DNA of 64,000 nucleotides from Nannobrachium achirus (lineage: Eukaryota > Chordata > Actinopteri > Myctophiformes > Myctophidae). Below the pieces are notes generated by a model that worked only from the letters and a program-made list of their open reading frames with translations, searched no databases and had not been told where the DNA came from. The stretch covers positions 38,472,667 through 38,536,666 of the forward strand of contig OY997651.1 of the NCBI GenBank assembly GCA_963921795.1. Reading direction: 5' to 3'. Of this stretch, positions 43,859 to 56,310 are shown piece after piece. Within the stretch, counting starts at the first letter, position 1; each line of letters opens with the position of its first letter. A program made the position numbers and the translations under genes.

Positions 43859-46611
43859 ATGGCATCTCTGAAAGAGCTGAGGGTCTCCTTGGTGGACTGT
43901 ATGAAGACCTCCACAGAGCTGAGGGTCTCCTTGGTGGACTGTATGAAGACCTCCACAGACCTGGCAGGAGCCCTGAAGGAGGAGCAGCAGTTTGAGGAGG
44001 AGGAGGAGGTGCAGCAGCTACGAGGTAACGATGGCTTTGGTGAAGTTTAGTTTCAATGATGACCAGTGGTTTAATGCAGTAGTTCTCAACCTTTTCAGGC
44101 CACGACCCCCCAAATAATCATATTTTAACTGGCGATCCATTTTTTTTTTTTTTTTTTTTTTAGATCTTGTAGAGTTAATAATTTAGTCACACGCGCAAAG
44201 AGTTGACATAATTGCAATGATTTTGTCATGATCGCCATAATCGTTTCCATGTTGAAAAATGTTCATAGATTTTCAACCATTTTGAAAAATAGTGGAAATA
44301 GCAGATCTATACGCTCAAAACGCGTCACATCGTTGTGAGCTTGTAGATCGGCTGTTTCCACTATCAATGTCCTTTATTAAGTATATAACTTCAACGCCTA
44401 AAAGCCAAACAGAAATGCAATTGTGAATGACAAAAACACAATTGGGGCGGCTGTAGCTCAGGAGGTAGAGTGGGTTGGCCAATGATCCGTGGGTCGGAGG
44501 TTCAAATCCCAGCTCCTCCTGTCAACATGTCGAAGCGTCCTTGGGCAAGACACTGAACCCCACATTGCCTCCAATGAGTTGGTTGGTGCAAGCTTGCCAC
44601 CATTGGTGTGTGAATGTGGGAAGTGAGGACGCTGGCGTCGAATGTTCGCCGCTTCACTTCCCAATGTATGAATGAATGAACCATTGTAAAGCGCTTTGAG
44701 CACTTGGAAAGGCGCTATAAAAATGCAATTCATTATTATTATTATTATTATTAATTAAACCGTTAATCGCAATTATTTGAGTGATATTTAATCATCATGT
44801 AAAATGTCCTAATCCTGACTGCCCTAATTTAGTCACAAACTCTTGTTAATACGCCACAAGCTGGCTTCATTGTAGGTCAAATTGTAAAAAAAAAAAAGAA
44901 GAATATATAGCAGGTCTACAAGCTCACAACTTGTTGCAACGCTTTTATTATCATGTGCTACATATATCACTCTTAATTAGTTTTGTGGTCTGTTTTCTAC
45001 CAGATGGGTTTTACATTTGTAAATCGCTGACGGTCGATCTGGTGGACGCAAATTCTGAGCGAAGCGCAGAACAACGTACTTTGGACGACGGCGTTGACGA
45101 CAACGACATCGAAATGCGTGAGCAAAATAGTGGCTCGGAATGGGACGGTGGCTCGGGTGCAGAGGAGGACAGCGTGGATGAAAGTAATCCTCCCAGTAAG
45201 ACCTGATTCCACAAATGCCTTCTGAATCAGTAGTTATCAAACGCTTTCATGTCAAGGAGGACCCCCAAAATGATATGAGACCCCCATCTGACAATGTTTT
45301 GTGCCAGGGGACCCCCAGAATAGAAGATTTGAATGTTAGACATTTTTAGTCAAAAGTTTCAGGCCAAAAGGTGGTACTGCAGCTGAAAATGCTCTGAGAG
45401 CCATTCAAAAATGAGAGAGGCTCTCTATTCAGGAGTGGTAATTTAACCTCAAACCTTTTGAAAAACGTTTTTGGGACATAAACAATATGACATAAATACT
45501 TTTTAAATGCATGGTGTATCACCTTTAAGGTTACTCTTCGTATTATGCTGAATAGATGTATTTATTCAATCACATTTTTCATTTTTCCCTTCACTCAGAT
45601 AAGTGCGAGAGGCTTCACCAATGCGACCAGTGCGATAAGAGTTTCTTCACGCGGCACAACCTGAAGCAGCACCAAGTCACGCACCAGGCCGAGAAACCCT
45701 ACAGCTGCGACGAGTGCGGCAAAGGCTTCAAACGAGAGAGGTGCATGAAGGACCACCAGCTGAAGCACCAGCTGACCAGGGTGAAACCTTACTTATGCGA
45801 CCAGTGCGGCAAGGAATTTGCCCGGATAGCAGAGCTCAAGATCCACCTGCTGAGTCACTCGGATGTGAAACCGTATCCGTGCACGTTCTGCGGGAAGCGC
45901 TTCAAACAGCTGGCGAGGCTGAAACAGCATCTGAGGATTCACACTGGAGAGAAACCCTACCAGTGCAAACAGTGCCTCAAGTCCTTCCCTTATGCCGAGG
46001 ACCTCAAAGTCCACCAGTACACCCACACCGGAGAGAAACCCTTCAAATGTACGCTGTGCCCCAAGAGCTTCAGCGACAGGAGCAACTTGAGAACGCACCA
46101 GAGCGTGCACACGGGAGAGAAGCGCTTCAGCTGCGACGTCTGCGGGAAGGCCTTCAGACAACTGTATCACTTGAAGAATCACGAATGCTGCACGGGAGAG
46201 AAACCTCTCAAGTGTGACGAGTGCGGGCAGGGTTACTGGACGCCGGCTGGCTTGAAAAAGCACAAGGCGAAGCACGGGCGACAGACGCCGGCGGACACGG
46301 AGAAGAGGGAGACCCTGCATCGCTGCGACGAGTGCGGGAAGGGCTTCAGTACGCGCGCGACGCTAAAGACACACCAGGTCATCCACTCTGGAGAGAGACC
46401 TTATGGATGCGACAACTGCGGGAAGCGGTTCAATCTCAAGAGCAACCTCACCAAACACCTGAGCATTCACACAGGGGAGAAACCTTACAAGTGTGAACAC
46501 TGTGGAACAGCGTTTAGGCTTCTTAAGTACCTTGCCAGTCACCGGCTGACCCATAAGAAAGACAAGTCGTCAAATTCAGTGTCAGACAGCATCAGTGGGG
46601 AAGCTGTCTAG
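43859..46611 (+). CDS. C2H2 zinc-finger protein, cluster copy 2
   Basis: Exons 43859-44024, 45004-45183 and 45599-46611 give about 452 residues. Exon A has an in-frame 42-base tandem duplication (ELRVSLVDCMKTST occurs twice). The finger exon lacks copy 1's first finger and starts at TTCACTCAG|ATAAG, leaving 11 fingers, one degenerate (HECCTGEK). Finger 5 (CLKSFPYAEDLKVHQ) differs from copies 1 and 3. A SINE and a 170-bp TIR element lie in its introns. Alternative: translation from the ATG at 45556, giving a 351-residue protein without exons A and B; conservation of A and B and the matching phases argue against it. Confidence 0.82.
44289..44365. repeat. Hairpin module, GGAAATAG variant
   Basis: TAGTGGAAATAGCAGATC against GATCGGCTGTTTCCACTA. 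Copy 3 of the cluster has the same module at 50187-50262. Confidence 0.8.
44444..44755 (+). mobile_element. tRNA-derived SINE, specific to zinc-finger copy 2
   Basis: Head GGGGCGGCTGTAGCTCAGGA with A-box-like and B-box (GGTTCAAATCCC) motifs, tail CATTGTAAAGCGCTTTGAG and an ATT-repeat end. Copy 3 lacks it at the same place (ACACAATTAAACCG), so it was inserted after the duplication. Confidence 0.85.
45367..45536. mobile_element. TIR element AAAGGTGATAC in copy 2 intron, opposite orientation
   Basis: Reverse complement of 38819-38977. It interrupts another TIR element that is complete in copy 3. Confidence 0.7.
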
Positions 46612-46854
46612 AGCTTAAAGGGATCAATTACATAGTATTTCCAAATTTCTATTCTTTTACTTCTACTCCACTAGGCCTACATCTTAATGGAAAATAGTGT
46701 ACCTTTACTCCACTACAATTATTTGAAAACATACAAAACATGTATTAACCTCTTCATCTGTATTTCAACTGTGGCTATTTGAAAAGGATGTGACACATTG
46801 TGAGCTTGTAGACTGTCTATTTTTGAAAGAGTTTTTTATCCATGATTAACTTGT

Positions 46855-47105
46855 GAAATGGGACATGAAACACACATGGAGACGACATGTATCTGGTCAA
46901 GGTGCTGCTGGCTGCCAGCAAAAAAGCAATAACAAGATTGTGGTATAAAAATTACCCTCCAACTTGTGAGCAGTGGCTGTGCATTGTGGAGGAAATATAT
47001 GTGATGGAGGGATTTAAATACAAACTCAGGATACAAGAAGAACTGTTCCATGAGAAATGGACTAAATACATAACCCAGAATAATGACACCACAAATGTGT
47101 AATAT
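46855..47105 (+). mobile_element. L1-like ORF2 3'-end fragment, copy 2
   Basis: Same position relative to zinc-finger copy 2; reads LLAASKKAITRLWYKNYPPT. Confidence 0.6.
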
Positions 47106-47959
47106 GCGGACTACAGTGTCATGTTAAAAATTATGTAAAAATGTTGATCCTGTGAAAATAGGTGCATGTGACAAGCTGCAAATACAAATTAAGAAATGGG
47201 ACATAGCTCCTGCATAATGACTACTTTTACTACTAATATATTTCGATATGCCATTACTTTTGTTCTTTTATACAGGTCAATTCTAGTAAGAGCCAGGGTG
47301 TTTCTACATTGCAATGTTGCTACTTTTAGTTAAGTAAAAAAACAACACCACACTGTTTACCACCATGGTGAGCCCATAGCATTAACTTGTGTTTACCTTT
47401 CTTACTGTAGTCGCTCTGGATTAAGAGTGTTTGCTAAATGCCTAAATTACAGGCCTACATTGGCTCCCATTTAGCTCTGGTCCTTAGAAGGAGACCTCCT
47501 TCTAACGCTATGGACCAGAGCTAGCTCCCATTTACTGCCTGCACAGACTAGACGTACAAAACACTGTTGGCCTACAATAAAGCAACCAAAGGTACGGCAG
47601 CCCAGTTTCTTCAAAGCCTGATCCAACCTTACAACCCCTCCTCCCCACTCAGATCAGCTAACACAGGGAAGTTGTCAGAACCTTCCCTAAAACATCCAGC
47701 ACAACAACGTTCCACACATCCCAGACTTCTTCCTTCTGGCTCCCAAACTGAGGAACAAACTCCTCATCGCAGTTAGAACTGAAGATTCACTCTCAAAGTT
47801 CCGCTGTATTCTGAAAACTCACCACTTCAGACTTCACCCCAGCCCATAGAACATGACATAGCCTTGACAGGTTAAAATGGAATTTAGATAGCATGTTATT
47901 TAGACATAAATTAATTTGTTTACCTGGCATCCTATAGTTTCAATGTACAGATGTATTTC

Positions 47960-47969
<10 letters not shown>

Positions 47970-48025
<56 letters not shown>
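47970..48025. repeat. (TA)n microsatellite
   Basis: Downstream of copy 2; copies 1 and 3 have a short TATATTATATTG there. Confidence 0.97.
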
Positions 48026-48029
<4 letters not shown>

Positions 48030-49183
48030 TAGACTGATGCAATATACAGTAGGTTCTTGGTTTACTCCTAGATTACTGTGGCTCTACACTGTCTCTGTGC
48101 ATTTGATGTATGTGATTACCTTGCTTAATGCAAGTCGCTCTGGTTAAAGAGCATCTGAGTGCCTAAATTGTAAATTGTTCACAATGGTAAAATGTGGGTC
48201 TATGTATGCAGCCCTCACCTACAGGGAAAAATACACTGTCTAAGCAAAGGAGTTTTTGACCATAGTCAAATAAATGTTAAGACGATATTCATACAGTCAC
48301 GCTCCAGAGAAGTTCAATGATATCTCACGAGGCACATCTCTATGGCATGCCATAAACACACACCTGACTATAGAGGGATTTGCACCCCTGTAGTGTAAAT
48401 AATGTTTTCATCCACGGCACCCCTGAATTACACAATTATTTTTTTGAATCTTACATCATATTAGCAAACGTAAAAATATCTTTCCACCTAAGATACGGTA
48501 GGTTACAGAGAGATATCCGTTTTCATCAGACCTGACTGAAAATAAAGTTATACCTGACGTTTAACCACTTGAACCCCAGCATCCCTATTATGGGGGGAAG
48601 ATTCACCAAAGATTGCTGATCTACAACCTCACAAGGTGATGCGTAGATGGGGAAATAACTCAAGTAGTGATATTGATGAATTCCAAATATTATCAAAGTA
48701 TTCTGAGGCACGCAGGCACCCCTGGACTGGCATCATGGCACCCTAGGGTGCCATGGCACCCACTTTGGGAAATCCTGCTATAGAATATCAGCTGGTTTGG
48801 GGATAAAGTGAGAAAGGTGAGGTTGAGAGAGGTTTTGACATGTGAAAAGGATGAATGAGGATCACATTGGGAGAAGGATGCTGAATATGGAGCTGCCAGG
48901 CAAGAGGAGAAGAGAAAGTCAAGAAGAGGTTTATGGATGTGGTGAGAAAGAAACGACATGCAGGTGGCTGGAGAGTGACAGAGGAAGACGCAGAAAACAG
49001 ATGTAAACTGATGATCTAATCTAACTTGTTAAAAATGAAGATGTTCAATTGTATTTTCTTTGGCAGCCATTTAAAAACAGATTATTTGGCGCCATCTCCT
49101 GGCGAAACCGAGAAAAACAAGGGGCTGTGGCAACAAAATCCAGTCTAACCCAACCATCCTTCCGGACAATGGGATGTGTAGCT

Positions 49184-49413
49184 AGCTAGTGATTGGCGTA
49201 ATATGGCACTGCCTCCACCTACACTCTCTGAACCCATTGGATGAAATCATAGGTCATTCAAAGGACCCGGAAAACACTCAAAACAGAGTGCGCTTTGTAA
49301 ACTTGTGTCGCTGTTGTTAGATAAATAGAGGTATAATAATATAAGGATACATTATTTCAATGATTTATCTGAGAACTGATGCTGGGAATATATAGCCTAA
49401 AGAGAAATACTGA
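49184..49413 (+). promoter_or_regulatory. Copy 3 promoter and predicted 5' non-coding exon
   Basis: ATTGG at 49192 and 49236; donor at 49414; acceptor near 49756. Confidence 0.5.
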
Positions 49414-49804
49414 GTAAGTAATCCTGCACATCTGCATAATATGGAATTGATTTTGTTGTAAGATGTGCATTATTGTTAAGTTATTAGCTATCTATGAGCC
49501 TACACACTAGGTTTTGCCCCAGAATGAACCAATTATATTTTAATGGAATAAAATCAAGCATTTGTTGTGGCTCTATTAGAATGCACAACTGCAACATTTG
49601 TTTATTACTTTGAGTGGGAGTTAAAAAGGATCTCAATTTAAATAAGTCTAGGCTTACTTGAGCTATTGTACCAGTGAACTGTACTGTCATGAAACTGTAC
49701 CTTTTTCTATGCAAAACGTCTGATACTTAGATTATTCAATCAAAGTCGTATAACAGAGGCTGGCCCTGGAGTGACAGATTGCGCCACCGCATTCAGGCAT
49801 TCAG

Positions 49805-52348
49805 ATGGCATCTCTGAAGGAGCTGAGGGTCTCCTTGGTGGACTGTATGAAGACCTCCACAGACCTGGCAGGAGCTCTGAAGGAGGAGCAGCAGTTTGAG
49901 GAGGAGGAGGAGGTGCAGCAGCTACGAGGTAACGATGGCTTTGGTGAAGTTTAGTTTCAATGATGACCAGTGGTTTAATGCAGTGGTTCTCAACCTTTTC
50001 AGGCCACGACCCCCAAATAATCATATTTTAACTGGCGACCCCCATTTATTTTTATTTTTTTGGATCTTGTAGAGTTAATAATTTAGTCACACGTGCAAAG
50101 AGTTGACATAATTGCAATGATTTTGTCATGATCGCCATAATCGTTTCCATGTTGAAAAATCATAGATTTTCAACCATTTTGAAAAATAGTGGAAATAGCA
50201 TATCTATACGCTCAAAACGCATCACATCGTTGTGAGCTTGTAGATCGGCTGTTTCCACTATCAATGTCCTTTATTAAGTATATAACTTCAACGCCTAAAA
50301 GCCAAACAGAAATGTAATTGTCAATGACAAAAACACAATTAAACCGTTAATCGCAATTATTTGAGTGATATTTAATCATCATGTAAAATGTCCTAATCCT
50401 GACTGCCCTAATTTAGTCACAAACTCTTGTTAATACGCCACAAGCTGGCTTCATTGTAGGTAAAATTGTAAAAAAAAAAAGAAGTATATATAGCAGGTCT
50501 ACAAGCTCACAACTTGTTGCAACGCTTTTATTATCATGTGCTATATATATCACTCTTAATTAGTGTTGTGGTCTGTTTTCTACCAGATGGGTTTTACATT
50601 TGTAAATCGCTGACGGTCGATCTGATGGACGCAAATTCCGAGCAAAGCGCAGAACAACGTACTTTGGACGACGGCGTCGACGACAACGACATCGAAATGC
50701 GTGAGCAAAATAGTGGCTCAGAATGGGACGGTGGCTCGGGTGCAGAGGAGGACAGCGTGGATGAAAGTAATCCTCCCAGTAAGACCCGATTCCACAAATG
50801 CCTACTGAATCAGTAGTTATCAAACACTTTCATGTCAAGGAGGACCCCCAAAATGATAAGAGGCCCCCACCTGAAAATGTTTTGTGCCAGGGGACCCCCA
50901 GAATAGAAGATTTGAAGGTTAGACATTTTTAGTCAAAAGTTTACATTTAAAAATTGCCGATGTACAAGCTCGCAGTGATGCGCTGTGAGCTTGTATACCC
51001 GTATTTGCTTTTGTTTTAGCAGAGACACACATTTAGCTGGGGACCCCCAGGAACCCTTCCAAGGACCCCCTTTGATAACCACTGATTTTCACCACCTTTA
51101 GTCACTTTCACCTGGCATCGCAAGTCATTACAGACAATTTATTTCTCCTCTCCAAAATAGCTTGTCACATTGCAATGTGGTTTTTGTTATCTTGTAGATG
51201 GCTATTTTTTTATTTATTTTTTGTCGCAGGACAAAAATTAATGCAAAGCCCGCAGTGCTAGTTCAGGTTGCTCTTCATAATACGCTGAATAGATGTATTT
51301 ATTCAATCCAATCTTTCATTTTTCCCTTCACTCAGATAAGCGCGAGAGGCTTCACCAATGCGACCAGTGCGATAAGAGTTTCTTCACGCGGCACAACCTG
51401 AAGCAGCACCAAGTCACGCACCAGGCCGAGAAACCCTACCGCTGCGACGAGTGCGGCAAAGGCTTCAAACGAGAGAGGTGCATGAAGGACCACCAGCTGA
51501 CGCACCAGCTGATCAGGGTGAAACCTTACATGTGTGACCAGTGCGGCAAGGAATTTGCCCGGATAGCAGAGCTCAAGATCCACCTGCTGAGTCACTCGGA
51601 TGTGAAACCGTATCCGTGCACGTTCTGCGGGAAGCGCTTCAAACAGCTGGCGAGGCTGAAGCAGCATCTGAGGGTTCACACAGGAGAGAAACCCTACCAG
51701 TGCAAAAAGTGCCTCAAGTGCTTTGCTGTGGCCGAAGCCCTCGAGACCCACCAGTACACCCACACTGGAGAGAAACCCTTCAAATGTACGCTGTGCCCCA
51801 AGAGCTTCAGCGACAGGAGCAACTTGAGAACGCACCAGAGCGTGCACACGGGAGAGAAGCGCTTCAGCTGCGACGTCTGCGGGAAGGCCTTCAGACAACT
51901 GTATCACTTGAAGAATCACGAATGCTGCACGGGAGATAAACCTCTCAAGTGTGACGAGTGCGGGCAGGGATACTGGACGCCGGCTGGCTTGAAAAAGCAC
52001 AAGGCGAAGCACGGGCGACAGACGACGGCGGACACAGAGAAGAGGGAGACCCTGCATCGCTGCGACGAGTGCGGGAAGGGCTTCAGTACGCGCGCGACGC
52101 TAAAGACACACCAGGTCATCCACTCTGGAGAGAGACCTTACGGATGCGACGACTGCGGGAAGCGGTTCAATCTCAAGAGCAACCTCACCAAACACCTGAG
52201 CATTCACACAGGGGAGAAACCTTACAAGTGTGAACACTGTGGAACAGCGTTTAGGCTTCTTAAGTACCTTACCAGTCACCGGCTGACCCATAAGAAAGCC
52301 AAGTCGTCACATTCAGTGTCTGACAGCATCAGTGGGGAAGCTGTCTAG
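49805..52348 (+). CDS. C2H2 zinc-finger protein, cluster copy 3
   Basis: Exons 49805-49928, 50587-50766 and 51336-52348 give about 438 residues. The finger exon is nearly identical to copy 2 and also begins after TTCACTCAG, with 11 fingers (the seventh, HECCTGDK, degenerate). Finger 5 (CFAVAEALETHQ) instead matches copy 1, so the cluster is mosaic. Intron B-C carries a complete TIR element with a hairpin at 50813-51090. Copies 2 and 3 look like the most recent duplication. Confidence 0.83.
50813..51090. mobile_element. TIR element CAGTAGTTATCAAAC, complete in copy 3
   Basis: Ends CAGTAGTTATCAAACACTTT and TTTGATAACCACTG, with a hairpin at 50950-51000. Copy 2 keeps only the left half (45230-45360). 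Confidence 0.75.
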
Positions 52349-52574
52349 AGGTTAAAAGGATCAATTTCTATTATTTTACTTCTACTCCACTAGGCCTACA
52401 TCTTAAATGAAAATAGTGTACCTTTACTCCACTACAATTATTTGAAAAAATGTACAAAACATGTATTAACCTCTTCAGCCGTATTTCAACTTTGGCTCTT
52501 TGAAAAGGATGTGACACATTGTGAGCTTGTAGACCGTCTATTTTCAAAAGAGTTTTTCATCCATGATTAACTCG

Positions 52575-52820
52575 TGAAATGGGACATGAAACACACATGG
52601 AGACGACATGCATCTTATCAAGGTGCTGCTGGCTGCCAGCAAAAAAGCAATAACAGGATTGTGGTATAAAAATGACCATCGAACTTGTGAGCAGTGGCTG
52701 TGCATTGTGGAGGAAATATATGTGATGGAGAGATTTAAACACAAACTCAGGATCCTTGAGAAATGGGAGAAATGGACTAAATATATAACCCAGAATAATG
52801 ACACCAAGAATGCGTAATAT
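52575..52820 (+). mobile_element. L1-like ORF2 3'-end fragment, copy 3
   Basis: Same position relative to copy 3; keeps KLRILEKWEKWTKYITQNND in one frame. Confidence 0.6.
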
Positions 52821-54059
52821 GCAGACTACAGTGTGTGATAAAAATTATATAAAAATGTTGACCCTGTGAAAATGGGTGCATGTGACAAGCTGCAAATACA
52901 AATGAAGAAATGGGACATAGCCTACTGCATAATGACTACTTTTACTACTAATACACTTGAAGTGTATTTTTCGATATGCCATTACTTTTGTTCTTTTATA
53001 CAGGTCAATTCTAGTAACAGAGTGTTTCTACATTGCAATGTTGCTACTTTTAGTTAAGTAAAAAAACAACACCTCACTGTGTTTACCACCATGGTGAGCC
53101 CATAGCATTAACCTGTGTTTACCTTTCTTACTGTAGTCGCTCTGGATTAAGAGTGTCTGCTAAATGCCTAAATTACAGGCCTACATTGGCTCCCATTTAG
53201 CTCTGGTCCATAGCGTTAGAAGGAGACCTCGCGTTAGAAGGAGAGGAACAAACTCCTCATTGCAGTTAGAACTGAATATTCACTCCCAAAGTTCCGTATT
53301 CTGAAAACTCACCTCTTCAGACTTCACCTCAGCCCATAGAACATTACATAGCCTTGACATCCATGCAGTATACAAAGGTTAAAGTTATTTAGACATGTGT
53401 TAAATTAATTTGTTTACCTGGCATCCTATAGTTTCTATAGTTTCAAAGTACAGATTTATTTCTTTTTTATATTATATTGTTTAGACTGATGCAATATACA
53501 GTAGGTTCTTGGTTTACCTATGATCCTAGATTACTGTGGCTCTACACTGTCTCTGTGCATTTGATGTGTGTGATTACCTTGCCTAATGCAAGTCGCTCTG
53601 GTTAAAGAGCATCTGCTAAGTAAGTGCCTAAATTGTAAATTGTTCACAATGGTAAAATGTGGAGCCCTCACCTACAGGGAAAAATAAACTGTCTAAGCAA
53701 AGGAGTTTTTGACCATAGTCAAATAAATGTTAAGACAATAATCATACAGTCATGCTCCAGAGAAGTTCAATGATATCTCACGAGGCACATCTCTATGGCA
53801 TGCCATAAACACACACCTGACTATAGAGCAGGGATTTGCACCCCTGTAAATGACGTTTTCATCCACGGCACCCCTGAATTACACCATTAATTCTTTGAAT
53901 CTTACATCATATTTGCAAACGTAAAAATATCTTTCCACCTAAGATACGGTAGGTTACAGAGAAATATCCATTTCCATCGGAACTGCCCGAAAATAACGTT
54001 ATACTGTACTTGACGTTTAATCACTTGAACCCCAGCATCCCTATTATGGGGGGATGGTT

Positions 54060-54128
54060 CACCAAAGATTGCTGATACAAGCTCACAAGGTGATGCGTTG
54101 TGAGCTTGTAGATCTGCTGTTTTTGGTC
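54060..54128. repeat. Hairpin module, intact in cluster copy 3
   Basis: Left ATTGCTGATACAAGCTCAC, right GTGAGCTTGTAGATCTGCTG. Cluster copies 1 and 2 lack most of the right arm at the equivalent place. Confidence 0.75.
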
Positions 54129-54614
54129 AAGAGAGTTGACCGTAGATGGGAAAATAACTCGAGTAGTGATATTGATGAATTCCAAATATTATCAAAGTAT
54201 TCTGAGGTACGCAGGCACCCCTGGACTGGCATCACGGCACCCACTTTGGGAAATCCTGCTATAGAATATCATTGGGTTTGGGGATAAAGTGAGAAAGGTG
54301 AGGTTGAGAGAGGTTTTAACATGTGAAAACTGAAAAGGAGGGATGAGGATCACATTGGGAGAAGGATGCTGAATATGCTGCCAGGCAAGAGGAGAAGAGG
54401 TTTATGGATATGGTGAGAGACGACATGCAGGTGGCTGGAGAGTGACAGAGGAAGACACAGAAAACAGAACCATATGTAAACTGATGATCTAATCTAATAT
54501 AAGTTGGTAATAATTAAGAGGTTCAAAAGTATTTTTCTTTGGCAGCCATTTAAAAACAGATTACCGAGAACTACAAGGGGGGTTGTAAAACGACGGGAGA
54601 GTGTTTTCTGCTGG

Positions 54615-54838
54615 TGTTTCAGTCCGAGTGTATCAAACGGTGCGTTCGGAAATGTGCACCGGTTCTGGTTGGGTTAGGGTTAGTTGTAGTAGGCATAGTT
54701 TTACTGAGGGTTAGGGTTAGGCATAGTTTTACTGAGGTTAGGGTTAGGATTAGGTTTAGGTTTAGGCACTCACTACACTGAGCACACACCCGGTGCGCAT
54801 TTCCGAACGCACCCTTTGATACACTCGGACTGAAACAC
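54615..54838. mobile_element. TIR element with telomere-like repeats inside
   Basis: Arms of about 47 bp (GTGTTTCAGTCCGAGTGTAT / ATACACTCGGACTGAAACAC) enclose several GGTTAGGGTTAGG runs. Confidence 0.8.
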
Positions 54839-55128
54839 CATGCAGCAGAAAACGACACAACACACGTTGTATCCCCTGGCAACAAAGCATCAAATCCCTT
54901 TATGGTCAGTGAAGCTAAACACTTAGTTTGCAGGTTCACACACATATGTGCACACAGAGTACAAGACAATGGCCACAGGCTCAAACATTTGTACTACAAC
55001 CGCTCATTAAAACTATTTAAACACATCTTTTTGGGCTTTCATTGACATATTTGCGAACCTTTGCAAAGTGTTTGGAATACGAGCATCCTGGTGACTCGCA
55101 CTGTACCCGTTGAGCAGGCAATGTTTTA

Positions 55129-55242
<114 letters not shown>

Positions 55243-55414
55243 CTAAAAAGGGGAAATGTTATAAAAGAACCCTGCCAGCCATTATCTTAGCCTTGGATCA
55301 AGACCATCATAGATACATTTTGTTGATTTTGACATTTGCATATCATCATAGATACGAAAGTTAAAGTCAGACTCGATAAAATACATCTATGATAGCTAAC
55401 TGCTAACTGCTTAC

Positions 55415-55464
55415 TGATAAGGCGTCTGCAAAGAATTTTGCGTCGTCCTCAGTAAATCCATTTC
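55415..55464 (-). pseudogene. lrrc74a: lrrc74a-like exon 5
   Basis: Encodes GNGFTEDDAKFFADALS, counterpart of the GNDF-x-EDSA segment of LRRC74A. Acceptor GAATAG, donor TCA|GTAAGC. Confidence 0.75.
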
Positions 55465-55571
55465 CTATTCAAAAATAAAACAGAAAAAACAGAACAAGAC
55501 ATTACTATAGGTCTAAATGTGTAACATACAGTATGTCAGTGTAAAATGTAGCAAGATAATGAATGCTCTAC

Positions 55572-55665
55572 CTGAAAGTTTAATAGATTTGATGGAAATG
55601 TTTTCCAGCTACATCCTTCCAATACACTCAGCGCCTCCAGTCTGCAGATGGTTGTTGGACAAATC
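55572..55665 (-). pseudogene. lrrc74a: lrrc74a-like exon 4 with in-frame stop
   Basis: Reads DLSNNHLQTGGAECIGRM, stop, LENISIKSIKLS. Residues on both sides of the TAG align to the LRR pattern, so the frame is right and the stop interrupts it. Confidence 0.75.
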
Positions 55666-56310
55666 CTGTAAGGAAACATCAGTGGTGGAGAGTAAAGTAA
55701 CTAAGTAGTCTACCTTTACTCAAGTATTGTACACACTTAAGTACTACCGTATTTTGAAGTACTTTTACTATGTGTATGTCCCTTTGTTTGATCCATTACA
55801 CTTCTACTCCACTACCCTTGAGTGGAATATATTTACATCTACTTTTTACTCCACTGCAATTATTTGAAAACATAAGTTACAAAAGTAAAAAACATAGGCT
55901 ACATGGATCAATTAAGCCCTATTTTATTTGTTGTCTATTCAAAAATATCCATAGCGCATTAAATTGGGAGTTTGTAGATCGTCTATTTTCGAAAGATTTC
56001 GTCCAATTCTGAAACCTTTTGAAGAAAACAAACCCGGTAAAATATGGGACATTCTACATAATGACTACTACTTTTACTTTTGATACTTTACGTATATTTC
56101 GATGCCAATACGTTGGTACTTTTACTCAAGTAAAACTTTGAATACAGGACCTAACAGAGCATTTTTACATTGTGATATTGCTACATTTACTAAAGTAAAA
56201 ACTACTTCCACCAAGGTAATATGCTGTCCATCATGAGAAATGTCCAAGATGACCTGCAAAACACTTATGCCCTCTAGTGGAATGTCAGGGGAACTGCTGT
56301 TTACACCTAC

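Larger units (their letters stand above)
44100..44830. mobile_element. Nested repeats in copy 2 intron A-B
   Basis: A hAT-like start (GTAGTTCTCAACCTTTTC at about 44080), a hairpin at 44289-44365, a SINE at 44444-44755 and an element end GACATTTTACATGATGATTA-like near 44800. Copy 3 has the same set at 49980-50410 without the SINE. Confidence 0.5.

Noticed and set aside
45556-45598. Translation start MYLFNHIFHF for copy 2, and its counterpart in copy 3
   Set aside because: The stretch matches a pyrimidine-rich intron end, and exons A and B are conserved with matching phase, so splicing at TTCACTCAG is preferred.
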